NCBI RefSeq assembly: GCF_000381345.1
Contig: NZ_KB906405.1
Location: 62,001-126,000, forward strand
Direction of reading: 5' to 3'
Length of the DNA stretch: 64,000 bases
Origin: Deinococcus apachensis DSM 19763
GTDB lineage: Bacteria; Deinococcota; Deinococci; Deinococcales; Deinococcaceae
How positions within the stretch are numbered: the first letter of the stretch is position 1; each line of letters opens with the position of its first letter. Made by a program: the position numbers and the translations under genes. The notes beneath the pieces were generated by a model. The model did no database searches. It was not told the origin of the DNA and was given only the letters and a program-made list of their open reading frames with translations. Below, one piece after another: positions 12,899 to 23,202 of the stretch.

Positions 12899-13639
12899 AT
12901 GAACCAGGCTTACGTGGACGCCAGTTGGCACGAGCAACCCGACGGGCACGGGGTCGGCGGGTGGGGGCTGGTGCTGCTCGTTCCGGGCGAGTTGCCCGCC
13001 CGCTTCCAGGGCCAGATGAACGCGCCCGACAACAACGCGGCCGAGCTGCGGGCCGTCCTGGAGGCCGTGCGCCACGCTCCCGAAGGTGAGCCCCTTACCG
13101 TCTACACCGACAACGAGGCGGTCATCGCGTCGGTGGGCCGCGGCCGGGGACCCCACCTGCTCGCCGAGGCCGCCCGCGAAGTGCAGGACGAGGTGGAGGC
13201 CCGGAAGGTGACCCTGCGGGTGGAGTACACGCCGCGCACCCGGCGCCACATGCTCGTCGCCCACGACCTCGCCAACGACGCGCGGCGGGGACTCACCACC
13301 CCCGCACTACATGGGCCACACGCGGACGTGCTGATCGAGCAGCGGCCCGCCGTGCCCGAGGCCCGGGTGAGCCTGCGCCGGTACGGCGAGCGCGTCACGG
13401 CCCTCGTGAACCTCGACCCCCTCTCGGCCGTGCCGCCGAGCGCACAGGCCCTGCTGGCCGCCGTCACCCTCGCGCGCCCGGGAGAGGTGCTGCTGGTGCG
13501 CCGGGCCAGCAAGGTGGCGCAGGCGCTGTGGCAGCGGCCCGAAAGAGCCCTGCGCCCCGCCGCCCTCGCCCAGCTTCAGGAGGCAAGGCAGACGGCCGAC
13601 GGGATGGGCGTGCAGGTGCAATTCCAGCCCGCGGGGTGA
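12899..13639 (+). CDS. RNase H family protein with C-terminal extension
   Basis: A 246-residue protein. Residues 1-135 form an RNase HI-like fold with the acidic catalytic set visible: Asp7 in 'AYVDAS', Glu49 in 'NNAAELRAVLEA', Asp71 in 'VYTDNEAV', and His122/Asp127 in 'VAHDLANDA'. Such enzymes cut the RNA strand of RNA-DNA hybrids. About 110 further residues follow that are not part of classical RNase HI and are not recognised. The ATG at 12899 is chosen over an in-frame upstream GTG at 12887 because GGGAGG sits 5 nt before it. It follows a small HTH gene. Confidence 0.8.
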   Translation: MNQAYVDASWHEQPDGHGVGGWGLVLLVPGELPARFQGQMNAPDNNAAELRAVLEAVRHAPEGEPLTVYTDNEAVIASVGRGRGPHLLAEAAREVQDEVEARKVTLRVEYTPRTRRHMLVAHDLANDARRGLTTPALHGPHADVLIEQRPAVPEARVSLRRYGERVTALVNLDPLSAVPPSAQALLAAVTLARPGEVLLVRRASKVAQALWQRPERALRPAALAQLQEARQTADGMGVQVQFQPAG

Positions 13640-13699
13640 ACGGGCGAGCTGAGGATTGCAAACGCCTCTCCTTCGGAACTAGCAGTTCCGGCTTCTGTA

Positions 13700-13999
13700 G
13701 GGCAGGCGAGCGCCTGCCACCCCCCACCTAGCCTCCCCCGCAAGGGGGGAGGAGCCGAAAGCACAAAAGCTCTTGCTTCTCAAAACCGTCTCCTGTGGAC
13801 GGCCAGTTCCCGCCACTAGGTCGCTCTCGCACGGCCTTCACCCCGCCTTGCTCGCGCAGCAAAACGGTGGGCCCGCGACTTGGAATACAGCAAGATCAAA
13901 CCTTGCGCGTCGAGGAGAACGGCCACAGGCGAGATGGACGAGCCCTTTGCCGAGCGCCCCCCTGCCCTCTGAGTAGGGGGGCAGGGGGTGGGCCACCCC
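13700..13999 (+). repeat. Dispersed intergenic repeat, copy A (fills the gap 13640-14017)
   Basis: This roughly 300-bp non-coding stretch aligns with 61959-62263. Shared blocks, in order, are GGGCAGGC..GCGCCTGCCAC, CCTCCCCCGCAAGGGGGGAGG, CCGTCTC.TGTGGACGGCCA, CTCTCGCACGGCCTTCAC, GCAAGATCAAAC, TTGCCGAGCGC and a final G/C-run hairpin. No credible ORF or RNA gene is present. Confidence 0.7.
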
Positions 14000-14017
14000 T
14001 GCGACTGGGCAAGTCCC

Positions 14018-14698
14018 TCACACCTCCGTCGTCTCCCCCGGCTCCAGCACCCGAACCTCCACCCCCCGCGCCTGCCCCTCCCGCGCAAAGACCTGCGGAT
14101 CGCCGACCAGCGGCGGGAACGTGCCGTAGTGCATGGGAATGGCCACGCGGGGCCGCAGCAGTTCCAACGCGCGGGCCGCCTCCTCCGGCCCCATCGTGTA
14201 GTGGTCCCCGATAGGCAGCAGTGCCACGTCCAGCACCCGGTCGCCGATCAGCCGCATGTCGCCGAACAGGTTCGTATCGCCTGCGTGGTAGACCCGCACG
14301 CCGCCCATCTCGATCACGAGCCCGGTGGGCATTCCGCCGTAGGTGCCGTCCGGGAAGGAGGACGAGTGCCAGGCGGGGGTAAAGGTGACGCTGCCCCACT
14401 CCTGACGCACCCTGCCGCCGATGTTTGCACCGATAGCGTTGTGGGCGCCGTTGCTGTGCGCGTACCCCCCGATCTCGGCGGTGCCGATGACCGGCACTCC
14501 GGCCCGCCCGAAGTCCAGCGCGTTCCCCCAGTGGTCGCCGTGCGCGTGGCTGATCAGCACCGCGCTGACGTTCCAGCCGAGTGCCTCGGCCAGCGTCACC
14601 GGCGACTTCGGGTTCCCCTCAATGAAGGGGTCGATCAGGACGCGGTGATCACCACTCTCCAGCAAGAAGGCGCTCTGCCCCAGGAAACGAATCTGCAT
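14018..14698 (-). CDS. Metallo-beta-lactamase-fold hydrolase (UPF0173/UlaG-like)
   Basis: A 226-residue protein with the metal-binding HxHxDH motif in 'LISHAHGDHWGN', further ligands in 'VYHAGDTNLFGDM', and the C-terminal 'PMHYGTF' that is standard in UPF0173 hydrolases. Members hydrolyse a range of esters, lactones and phosphodiesters; the substrate here is unknown. The ATG at 14698 ('MQIRFLGQSAFLLE') is preceded at 6 nt by TACACT, a leaderless promoter, which decides it over an upstream frame extension. It is divergent from cdaA. Confidence 0.88.
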   Translation of the reverse strand: MQIRFLGQSAFLLESGDHRVLIDPFIEGNPKSPVTLAEALGWNVSAVLISHAHGDHWGNALDFGRAGVPVIGTAEIGGYAHSNGAHNAIGANIGGRVRQEWGSVTFTPAWHSSSFPDGTYGGMPTGLVIEMGGVRVYHAGDTNLFGDMRLIGDRVLDVALLPIGDHYTMGPEEAARALELLRPRVAIPMHYGTFPPLVGDPQVFAREGQARGVEVRVLEPGETTEV

Positions 14699-14704
14699 GG
14701 GGTC

Positions 14705-14710
14705 AGTGTA
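14705..14710 (-). promoter_or_regulatory. Putative -10 box (TACACT) for leaderless MBL hydrolase mRNA
   Basis: TACACT on the minus strand ends 6 nt before the ATG at 14698. Confidence 0.5.
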
Positions 14711-14800
14711 GGCACGAGGGACGGGGGGCCGCCCTGACCGTTCTCTCACGCTCTGAGGTTTCTCACCGCCACCGTGAGAGGTCCGTCAGGTTCGGGCCCG

Positions 14801-14806
14801 TATAGT
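14801..14806 (+). promoter_or_regulatory. Putative -10 box (TATAGT) for the cdaA operon
   Basis: TATAGT lies 46 nt before the cdaA ATG, leaving a leader of about 40 nt with an AAGGAG ribosome site. Upstream, CTCTCACG (14743-14750) and CGTGAGAG (14773-14780) form a widely spaced inverted repeat that could be an operator. Confidence 0.45.
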
Positions 14807-14852
14807 GGGCGGGTGCCGCACGGTTGTCCCGCGGCGGGAAGGAGCGCCGCGC

Positions 14853-15679
<827 letters not shown>

Positions 15680-15683
<4 letters not shown>

Positions 15684-16666
15684 GGGGCGGGCAGCTCGGG
15701 CGCTGGATCGACCCGCGTTACGCCTGGCGGCGGGTGCTGCACAACCTTCCCGCCAAGCTGCTGTCCCTGGCGGTGGCGGTCACGCTCTGGCTGGTGGCGA
15801 CAGCCGACCGCCGGGCGAACGTCGAGCAGGGGTACGACGTGCCGGTCACGGTGAGCGACACGACCGGCGAGCGCGGCACGGGCACCCGGGTGGTCAGCGG
15901 CCTGTCGCCGAGTACCATCCGGGTGTTCCTGAGCGGGCGCCCCGAGCGGCTGCGCGAGCTGCGGGGCGAGAACATCGAGGCCATCGTGGACGTGACCGAT
16001 GTGCCGGAGGGCAGCTTCAACCGCCCGGTGCGGGTGCAGCCCCCCAGCGGCACCACACTGATTCGGGAAACGCCCGAGCGGGTGCAGGGGTTTCTCGACA
16101 CCCAGCTCACCCGCACCCTGCCGGTCACCCTCAGCGTGGCGACGCCGCCGGAAAACAGCCTGCCCCGCTACGCGGTCACCCCAGCCACGGCGACGGTCAG
16201 CGGACCCGGTCAGGTGGTGACGACCGTCGAGCGGTTGGTGAACAGCCCGGTCAACCTGGGTCCCGGCGAGGAGCAGGAGACCAGCCTGATCGCGCTGGAT
16301 GCCGAAGGCCAGACGGTGGAGGGGGTGACCACCCGGCCCGACACCGTCACGGTGGGTCGTCTGGACAGCGGGGAACTGCCGGTCAAGGCCGTCCGGGTGA
16401 TCCTGAACGACCCGCCTGCCGGGCTGCAGGTCACTTCGGCGAGCGTGCAGCCGGGCAGCGTGCGCCTGGTCGCCGCCCCCGAACTCCTCGCCCGGCTGCG
16501 CGAGGTGCAGGGCACCGTCACCTACCGCGAGGGCACGTACACGGCCCCGGTGACCCTGCGTCTGCCTGCGGGCGCGCAGGCCCTGGAGCCCGTGAGCGTC
16601 CGCCTGACCGTGGAGCGCCGCGGGGCGGGGGCAACGGGGGGAAAGCCCGCCCCCAGATCCCCGTAA
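15680..16666 (+). CDS. cdaR: YbbR-domain protein (CdaR-like regulator of CdaA)
   Basis: A 328-residue protein with one N-terminal membrane anchor ('LLSLAVAVTLWLVAT', about 28-42) and an extracytoplasmic part made of repeated beta-rich YbbR modules (for example 'YDVPVTVS', 'RTLPVTLSVATP', 'GELPVKAVRVILNDPPAG'). In Firmicutes the equivalent CdaR binds CdaA and modulates c-di-AMP synthesis. The GTG start overlaps the cdaA stop (GTGA), implying translational coupling. The gene is well within family length. Regulation of CdaA in this organism is inferred from family and context. Confidence 0.85.
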
Positions 16667-16755
16667 TCCGATGGGGCGACCCCGACCCCTGGAGTACAGC
16701 CCCATTCTGGAAGCGCTACCAGGACGCACCTCAGAATCTGAGTGCCCGGCGGGCG

Positions 16756-16761
16756 TATACT
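16756..16761 (+). promoter_or_regulatory. Putative -10 box (TATACT) upstream of the yqeK leader ORF
   Basis: TATACT ends 6 nt before ATG 16768, the start of a 10-codon ORF, so a leaderless transcript would begin at that ATG. No good -35 was seen. Confidence 0.5.
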
Positions 16762-16767
16762 CTGTGC

Positions 16768-16800
16768 ATGGTGTGGCGAGTGAACCACGTAGCCATATGA
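16768..16800 (+). CDS. Possible 10-codon leader ORF (MVWRVNHVAI) overlapping yqeK start
   Basis: The ORF begins 6 nt after a TATACT -10 box and ends with a TGA that overlaps the yqeK ATG (ATGA at 16797-16800). If translated from a leaderless mRNA, it would deliver ribosomes to yqeK by termination-reinitiation. No amino-acid run typical of attenuator peptides is present, so a coupling function is more likely than sensing. Alternatively yqeK starts at GTG 16773 and this ORF is accidental. Confidence 0.35.
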   Translation: MVWRVNHVAI

Positions 16801-17438
16801 TCGCCGAACTGCTGGACCCGAGGCACCCGCTGGCTGAACTGGCGGGCTGGGACGAGCGCGTGCGGCTGATGGTGCGCCCGCGCCGCTTCGAGCATGTCCT
16901 GAGGGTGGCGGAACTCGCCTGCCGCATCGCCTGCGCCAACGGCCTGGACGAGGGGCGGGCCTATGCGGCGGGCATCCTGCACGACATCGCCCGGGACCTG
17001 CCAGACGCGGAGCTGCTGCGCCTGGCGCCCCCGGAGTGCGCCATCGACAGCGCCCACCCCCTGGCCCTGCATGGCCGCGCCGCCCGCACCCTGCTGGAAC
17101 GCTGGGGCTACCGCGACCCGGTGGTGCTGGAGGCGGTTGAGGACCACACGACCGGGCCGCGCGGGAACAACGGGGTCGCCGCCTGCGTGTATGTGGCCGA
17201 CGTGTCGGAGCCCGGGCGCGGCGTGAACGACGACATCCGCGAACTCGCCCTGCATGATCTGGACGCAGCGTTGAGCCGGGCCATCATTTCCAAGGTGACC
17301 TACCTCCAGGGGCGCGGTATCCAGGTGCATCCGCGCACCCTGCGTGCCTACCAGGCACTGCCGTGCATCGGGGGAACGTCTGCCGCCGTACTGCCGGGCG
17401 GCGCGCCCTCCGCACCCGGTTCCCACCCGCCCACATGA
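16797..17438 (+). CDS. yqeK: HD-domain phosphohydrolase (YqeK-like, symmetrical Ap4A hydrolase)
   Basis: A 213-residue HD protein. The metal-binding HD pair is in 'AAGILHDIARDLP', preceded by the conserved 'RFEHVLRVAELA' helix and followed by 'HGRAA' and 'VVLEAVEDHTTG', as in YqeK. YqeK-type enzymes cleave diadenosine tetraphosphate to two ADP. In many bacteria yqeK neighbours rsfS, as it does here two genes on. The ATG at 16797 overlaps a 10-codon ORF; an in-frame GTG at 16773 is the alternative start. Its stop overlaps the ATG of the LCP gene (ATGA). Confidence 0.8.
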   Translation: MIAELLDPRHPLAELAGWDERVRLMVRPRRFEHVLRVAELACRIACANGLDEGRAYAAGILHDIARDLPDAELLRLAPPECAIDSAHPLALHGRAARTLLERWGYRDPVVLEAVEDHTTGPRGNNGVAACVYVADVSEPGRGVNDDIRELALHDLDAALSRAIISKVTYLQGRGIQVHPRTLRAYQALPCIGGTSAAVLPGGAPSAPGSHPPT

Positions 17439-18757
17439 CCGGCTCCTCCCCCCAGCCCTCCATCCCCGAATTCAACTTCTCCTTCGCCAATCCGCGCTCC
17501 CGGTCGCGGCTTCGGGCGGTCCAGGCCTTCGGGCTGAGCCTGGCGGCCCTGACCCTGGGCGGGCTGGCGGTGTTCAAGGCGCCTGGGGGGGCCGTCGCGG
17601 GGGCCACCACCCCCGGCGCCCCCCCGCACTTCACGGTGCTGCTGGCGGGCCGGGACATCGTGTACTGCTACTACCGCACCCCCTGCAAGGACCAGGACCA
17701 GCGCACGGGCCTGCTCCAGACGCCGAACACCGACACCCTGATGCTGGTGAAGGTGGACGGCACCCACGTGAACGTCCTGAGCATTCCGCGCGACACGAAC
17801 GTCGGCCCCTTCGACCCGAACCGCGACCGGGCCGAGCAGAAGGTGAACAGCCGCTACTGGGCAGGCGGCCCCCACGCGCTGACGCAGGCGGTGGAGACGA
17901 TCACGGGCGAGCGGGTGGACGCCTACGTGATCGTGCGGACGGACTACGTGGCGCGGGTGATCGGCGCGCTGGGCGGGCTGGACGTGACGGTCCCCAAGGG
18001 CGGCATCGAGTGGGTGGACCAGGCGGCGGGCGTGAACCTGAACCTGGCAGAGGGCAACCACCACCTGAACGGCGAGCAGGCGGTGCTGTTCCTGCGCGTT
18101 CGCAAGGGCTTCGGGGACGACTACGGGCGCATCGACCACCAGAAACAGGCGCTGACCCAGCTCGCCGCGCGGCTCAAGTCCCCCCAGGGGCTGAGCGCCC
18201 TCCCCACCATCCTGGGCGGCGTCGGGCATGGGGTGGAGACGAACGTGGACCCCAACCTCCTCCCCTCACTGGTGCCGTTCCTGCCGCAGCTCAAGCTGAC
18301 CTTCGCCACCCTGCCGACCCAGACCATCCCGGGGACCTTCAACCTCGCGGTGGACCGGGAGGCGCTCGCGCGGGTGTGGGGCACGGGGGGCCAGGCGGAG
18401 ACGGCGAACACCGACCTGCCGAGGGTGAGCGTGCGTATCATGGATGCCAGCGGCGCGGGACTCGGCCCGGCGCTCGCCCGCGCCCTGCGGACCCTGGGCT
18501 ACGCCCGCGTGAGCGTGCAGGAGGCTCCCGCCAGCGGCGAGGCCAGCCAGGTGTTCACCGGGCAGGACGTGGGGCCAGCGAACACGCTCGCCGACACGCT
18601 GGGCCTTCCCCGGCTGCAAGGTGAGCGTTTCCCGGTGGAGGCGGGCGAGGTCGGTATTCTGCTGGGCAAGGACGCTCGCCAGAGCCTCGCCGCGCTGGGC
18701 GCCCTGAACGGGGGTCCCGCCGCCCAAGCCCCCCTCACCCGACCGGAGAACGAATGA
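17435..18757 (+). CDS. LytR-CpsA-Psr (LCP) family protein with LytR_C domain
   Basis: A 440-residue protein. A short cytoplasmic N terminus precedes one membrane segment (about 35-52). The LCP domain follows ('NTDTLMLVKVDG', 'VLSIPRDTNV', 'YVARVIGALGGLDV', 'YGRIDHQKQAL'), holding the conserved arginine and aspartate residues that bind the polyprenyl pyrophosphate substrate. The C-terminal 90 residues are a LytR_C domain ('VSVRIMDASGAGLGPALARA'). LCP enzymes attach wall polymers from a lipid carrier to peptidoglycan. It sits in the cda-yqeK-rsfS operon with 4-nt overlaps at both ends, suggesting co-regulation of wall glycopolymer attachment with c-di-AMP signalling. Confidence 0.9.
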   Translation: MTGSSPQPSIPEFNFSFANPRSRSRLRAVQAFGLSLAALTLGGLAVFKAPGGAVAGATTPGAPPHFTVLLAGRDIVYCYYRTPCKDQDQRTGLLQTPNTDTLMLVKVDGTHVNVLSIPRDTNVGPFDPNRDRAEQKVNSRYWAGGPHALTQAVETITGERVDAYVIVRTDYVARVIGALGGLDVTVPKGGIEWVDQAAGVNLNLAEGNHHLNGEQAVLFLRVRKGFGDDYGRIDHQKQALTQLAARLKSPQGLSALPTILGGVGHGVETNVDPNLLPSLVPFLPQLKLTFATLPTQTIPGTFNLAVDREALARVWGTGGQAETANTDLPRVSVRIMDASGAGLGPALARALRTLGYARVSVQEAPASGEASQVFTGQDVGPANTLADTLGLPRLQGERFPVEAGEVGILLGKDARQSLAALGALNGGPAAQAPLTRPENE

Positions 18758-19158
18758 CCCCATACACCCCCACCGATTCCCTGCACCGTCAACTGCGCGC
18801 CATCGTGGACGCCGCCCGCGAGCGCCGCGCCGAGGACGTGGTCGTCCTGGACCTGACCGACGTGTCCTCCACCCTGGAATATTTCGTGATCTGCACCGCC
18901 ACCGCCGGGCTTCAGCTCAACGCCGTGCAGGAGAACATCCGCGAGAAGGCGCAGGAGGCGGGCCTGCCCCGCCCCACCGTCGAAGGCCCCAGCGAGCGCT
19001 GGCTGCTGCTCGCCTTCGGCGGGAGCATCGTGGTCCACATCATGACGAAAGAAGCCCGCGAGTATTACGACCTGGAGGGGCTGTGGAGCGACGCCCGCAC
19101 CCTCGACTTCCCCGAGCAGACGCCCAACCGGCCGGAGAGCGGCCAGCCCTCGGCGTAG
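18754..19158 (+). CDS. rsfS: Ribosome silencing factor RsfS
   Basis: A 134-residue RsfS/YbeB/Iojap protein, recognised from 'AEDVVVLDLTDVSSTLEYFV', 'CTATAGLQLNAV' and 'GGSIVVHIMTKEAREYYDLE'. It binds ribosomal protein L14 on the 50S subunit and blocks subunit joining when nutrients are scarce. The length is slightly longer than usual because of an acidic, Pro-rich tail. The ATG overlaps the LCP gene stop (ATGA), and the pairing with yqeK is widely conserved. Confidence 0.95.
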   Translation: MTPYTPTDSLHRQLRAIVDAARERRAEDVVVLDLTDVSSTLEYFVICTATAGLQLNAVQENIREKAQEAGLPRPTVEGPSERWLLLAFGGSIVVHIMTKEAREYYDLEGLWSDARTLDFPEQTPNRPESGQPSA

Positions 19159-19217
19159 GGTCGAGCCTCTGACCCCCTCCTGACATTCGCCTGACCTCGC
19201 GGCGGACAATGGAACTG

Positions 19218-20887
<1,670 letters not shown>

Positions 20888-21024
20888 AGCCGGGGCCGGA
20901 AACCTTATCACCCTGGGCGCCAGCGTTGGGTCCCGAAGCCCTGGGTTGCTTCGCTGGTGCTCAGCCTGACAACCCTTTGGCGCCCCACCAGAGGGCGAGG
21001 TTCGGGCAGACCGGCAAAACAGGA

Positions 21025-21056
21025 GGGAGGAGGCGTGTTCGGCCTCCTCCCCCTTT
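21025..21056 (+). terminator. Bidirectional-type terminator between the kinase gene and the WGxxGxxG gene
   Basis: GGGAGGAGGC (21025-21034) pairs with GCCTCCTCCC (21042-21051), followed by CCTTTT. It lies between convergent genes. Confidence 0.7.
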
Positions 21057-21067
21057 TGAATGGCGAC

Positions 21068-21379
21068 TCAGCTCCGGCGTGGCCCTTCGGTCGGCCCGCC
21101 CAGCTTGACCTCGGTGCGCTCCTCGGTGCGGCCGCGCCCGGCCAGACCGGCCAGACCGATCAGGCCCAGCAGCCCCCAGGGGAAGCGGCTGCCCTGCTGC
21201 TCATTCCCGGCAACGCCGTCACTTTCAGAGGTGGTGGTGACGGTGTCGTTCTGCACAGTGCCCGTCGTATCCGTCGCGGTGGTGTCCGTCGAGGTGGTAT
21301 CGGTCGTCTGGGCGCTGGCCGTCACCGGGGCCGCGACCAGAACCAGGGCGACGAGGATTTTCTTGAGATTAGGGGTCAT
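21068..21379 (-). CDS. Small exported WGxxGxxG-type protein
   Basis: A 103-residue protein with a clear signal peptide ('KKILVALVLVAAPVTASA'), then a Thr/Asp/Ser-rich linker of about 35 residues and a C-terminal hydrophobic segment 'PWGLLGLIGLAGLAGR' followed by a basic/charged tail. The WGLLGLIGLAG pattern matches the WGxxGxxG motif seen in short envelope proteins of cyanobacteria and Deinococcus; their function is unknown. It lies 29 bp downstream of the PRC-barrel/DUF2382 gene on the same strand, likely in one operon. GGAGGA precedes the ATG. Confidence 0.75.
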   Translation of the reverse strand: MTPNLKKILVALVLVAAPVTASAQTTDTTSTDTTATDTTGTVQNDTVTTTSESDGVAGNEQQGSRFPWGLLGLIGLAGLAGRGRTEERTEVKLGGPTEGPRRS

Positions 21380-21408
21380 GGGTCCTCCTGCTGGATAGAA
21401 AAGGGGGC

Positions 21409-22326
21409 TCAGCTCCGGTTGTTGCGGCGGTCGTCGTCGTCACCGATGACCCGGACGTCCCCGGTCTCGTTGACGTCGAGCACCTCGCGGCCCACGGTAT
21501 CGGTCACCGTCTGCTGCTCGGTCACGGTGCGCTTGGAGACCTCGACCTCCTCGGTCACGACCGCCTGCTTCTGGACGTTTGCCCGCTCGGCCTCCAGTTC
21601 CACGCGGACGGTCTCATTGGCGCTGTTCGTGAACACGTCGCCCTGAACCGGGCGGGCCTCCGTCACGGCGTGGCGCTCGATGACGACCTCCTCGCGCTGG
21701 AGGGGCACATTCACCGTCTCCTGGCGGGTCTCGACGTGCTTGCCGATCTCGACCTGCCCGGCGAGGTAACGCTCCTTGTTCACGCTCAGGCGCTCCTCCA
21801 GAAGCTGGAGGCGGCCCGGCGTCTTGAACATCTGGTCCGAGGTGTCCTCGTCGCGGTAGTTGTAGGAGCGGGCGGCTCCCGTTCCGGCGGCGCTCATGCC
21901 CGCCCCCGCCGCCGAGGTAGAGGTGTCGCTGTAGGTCTGGGTGGTCGAGGTCGTCGTGCTGGTATCGCCGCGCAGCACCCGCTCGTCGCTGCTCTGGACG
22001 TCGAAGGTGTACTCCTCGTCGGAGGAGTAGCGGTGCAGCGAGTCGAGCTGGGCCGACGTGAGACCGTCGAAATAGACGCCGTCGTCCTCGATGCGCGCGA
22101 GCCCGATGGGGACGATCCGGGCGCCCTCCAGGCTACCCCCTTCGTCGTCCACGAGGAGATAGCGGATCTTTCCGTAGTCGTCGTCCACCAGCACGTCCCG
22201 TACACTGCCGATGCGCTGACCGCCGCCGATGTAGGCCGCCGCGCCAATCGGGTTGTACATCCCCGTGTCCTGAAAGTCCTCGCTGTGCCTGCTGGAAATG
22301 TCGGACAGTCTGTGCAGATGTGGCAT
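21409..22326 (-). CDS. PRC-barrel and DUF2382 (YsnF/AvaK) stress protein
   Basis: A 305-residue protein. The N-terminal 110 residues form a PRC-barrel ('[20 protein letters not shown]'), then a Thr/Ser/Ala-rich linker. The C-terminal half carries the DUF2382 domain ('[20 protein letters not shown]', '[20 protein letters not shown]'), rich in Glu/Val/Arg repeats. Such proteins accumulate in stress responses (YsnF belongs to a Bacillus general-stress group); the biochemical role is not known. No signal peptide. It probably forms an operon with the WGxxGxxG gene. Confidence 0.85.
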   Translation of the reverse strand: MPHLHRLSDISSRHSEDFQDTGMYNPIGAAAYIGGGQRIGSVRDVLVDDDYGKIRYLLVDDEGGSLEGARIVPIGLARIEDDGVYFDGLTSAQLDSLHRYSSDEEYTFDVQSSDERVLRGDTSTTTSTTQTYSDTSTSAAGAGMSAAGTGAARSYNYRDEDTSDQMFKTPGRLQLLEERLSVNKERYLAGQVEIGKHVETRQETVNVPLQREEVVIERHAVTEARPVQGDVFTNSANETVRVELEAERANVQKQAVVTEEVEVSKRTVTEQQTVTDTVGREVLDVNETGDVRVIGDDDDRRNNRS

Positions 22327-22536
22327 ACCTTTGCTCCCTCTGAACTGGATTCGTGTTCGGGGCTATTGTCTGCATTGCGGCCCGTCTTTGTCTGAGAAGA
22401 CTAAAAAGCCGATGTAACCCTAACGTTGCTTGAAGTGTTCTTCAAAGCCGGGTTAATAGGCTGGCGCGGACGGGTCCATGACCTCCCCATGACCCGGCGC
22501 CCCCCCAGGGGTGATACGTTCCTGACAGGAGCCCCC

Positions 22537-23181
22537 ATGCGTGAAGCCCTCGAAACCGACCTGCGGACCGTCCTGAACGGCGCCCTGAACATGCTCGGCA
22601 CGGTCGAGCGGATGCTGCCCCTCGCCGGGGAGGTGCTGCTGCACGGTCACACCGAGCGGCTAGGCGAGGTGCAGGCCATCGACCGCGAGGTGGACGCCCA
22701 GGAGGCGCAGATCGAGGCCGAGTGCCTGCGGATCATCGCCCTGCACCAGCCCGTGGCGCGGGACCTGCGGCTGGTCGCCCTGATTCTCAAGAGCCTGTCC
22801 GACATCGAGCGGATGGGGGACTACACCGTCCATGTCGCCCAGGACGGCGCCGAACTTGCCCAGCAGCCTGCCCTCAAGCGCTACGTGAACCTGGGGCGGA
22901 TGCTGGAGCGCCTGGGCGAGATGAGCCAGAACCTCCGCACCGCCATTGCCGACCGCGACGTGACCCGCGCCGAGGCCACCATCGGGATGGACGACGAGGT
23001 CGACGAGCTGTACGAGCAGATTCAGCGCGAACTCGTCACTTACATGCTCGAAGACCCCCGCAACATCAGCAAGTCCCTGATGCTGATGCGGGTGGGCCGC
23101 AGCCTGGAGCGCATCGGCGACCACATGGAGAACGTGGCCGAGCGGGTGCGCTACTGGGTGACGGGGCAGCGGGAGGCGTAG
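22537..23181 (+). CDS. phoU: Phosphate signalling/transport regulator PhoU
   Basis: A 214-residue all-helical protein with two PhoU repeats, each showing the metal-binding E/D-rich motif ('AIDREVDAQEAQIEAECLRI' and 'IGMDDEVDELYEQIQREL') and the 'SLSDIERMGDYTVHVA' / 'SLERIGDHMENVAE' helices. PhoU links the Pst phosphate transporter to the PhoR kinase and restrains the Pho response. No pst genes are in the window. The nearest partners are the OmpR-type regulator and soluble kinase upstream. The start at 22537 follows GACAGGAG; a longer upstream frame is unlikely. An inverted repeat TTGAAG-N4-CTTCAA lies at 22430-22445 in its upstream region. Confidence 0.93.
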   Translation: MREALETDLRTVLNGALNMLGTVERMLPLAGEVLLHGHTERLGEVQAIDREVDAQEAQIEAECLRIIALHQPVARDLRLVALILKSLSDIERMGDYTVHVAQDGAELAQQPALKRYVNLGRMLERLGEMSQNLRTAIADRDVTRAEATIGMDDEVDELYEQIQRELVTYMLEDPRNISKSLMLMRVGRSLERIGDHMENVAERVRYWVTGQREA

Positions 23182-23202
23182 GGGATGGGAGAAGACGGCC
23201 TC

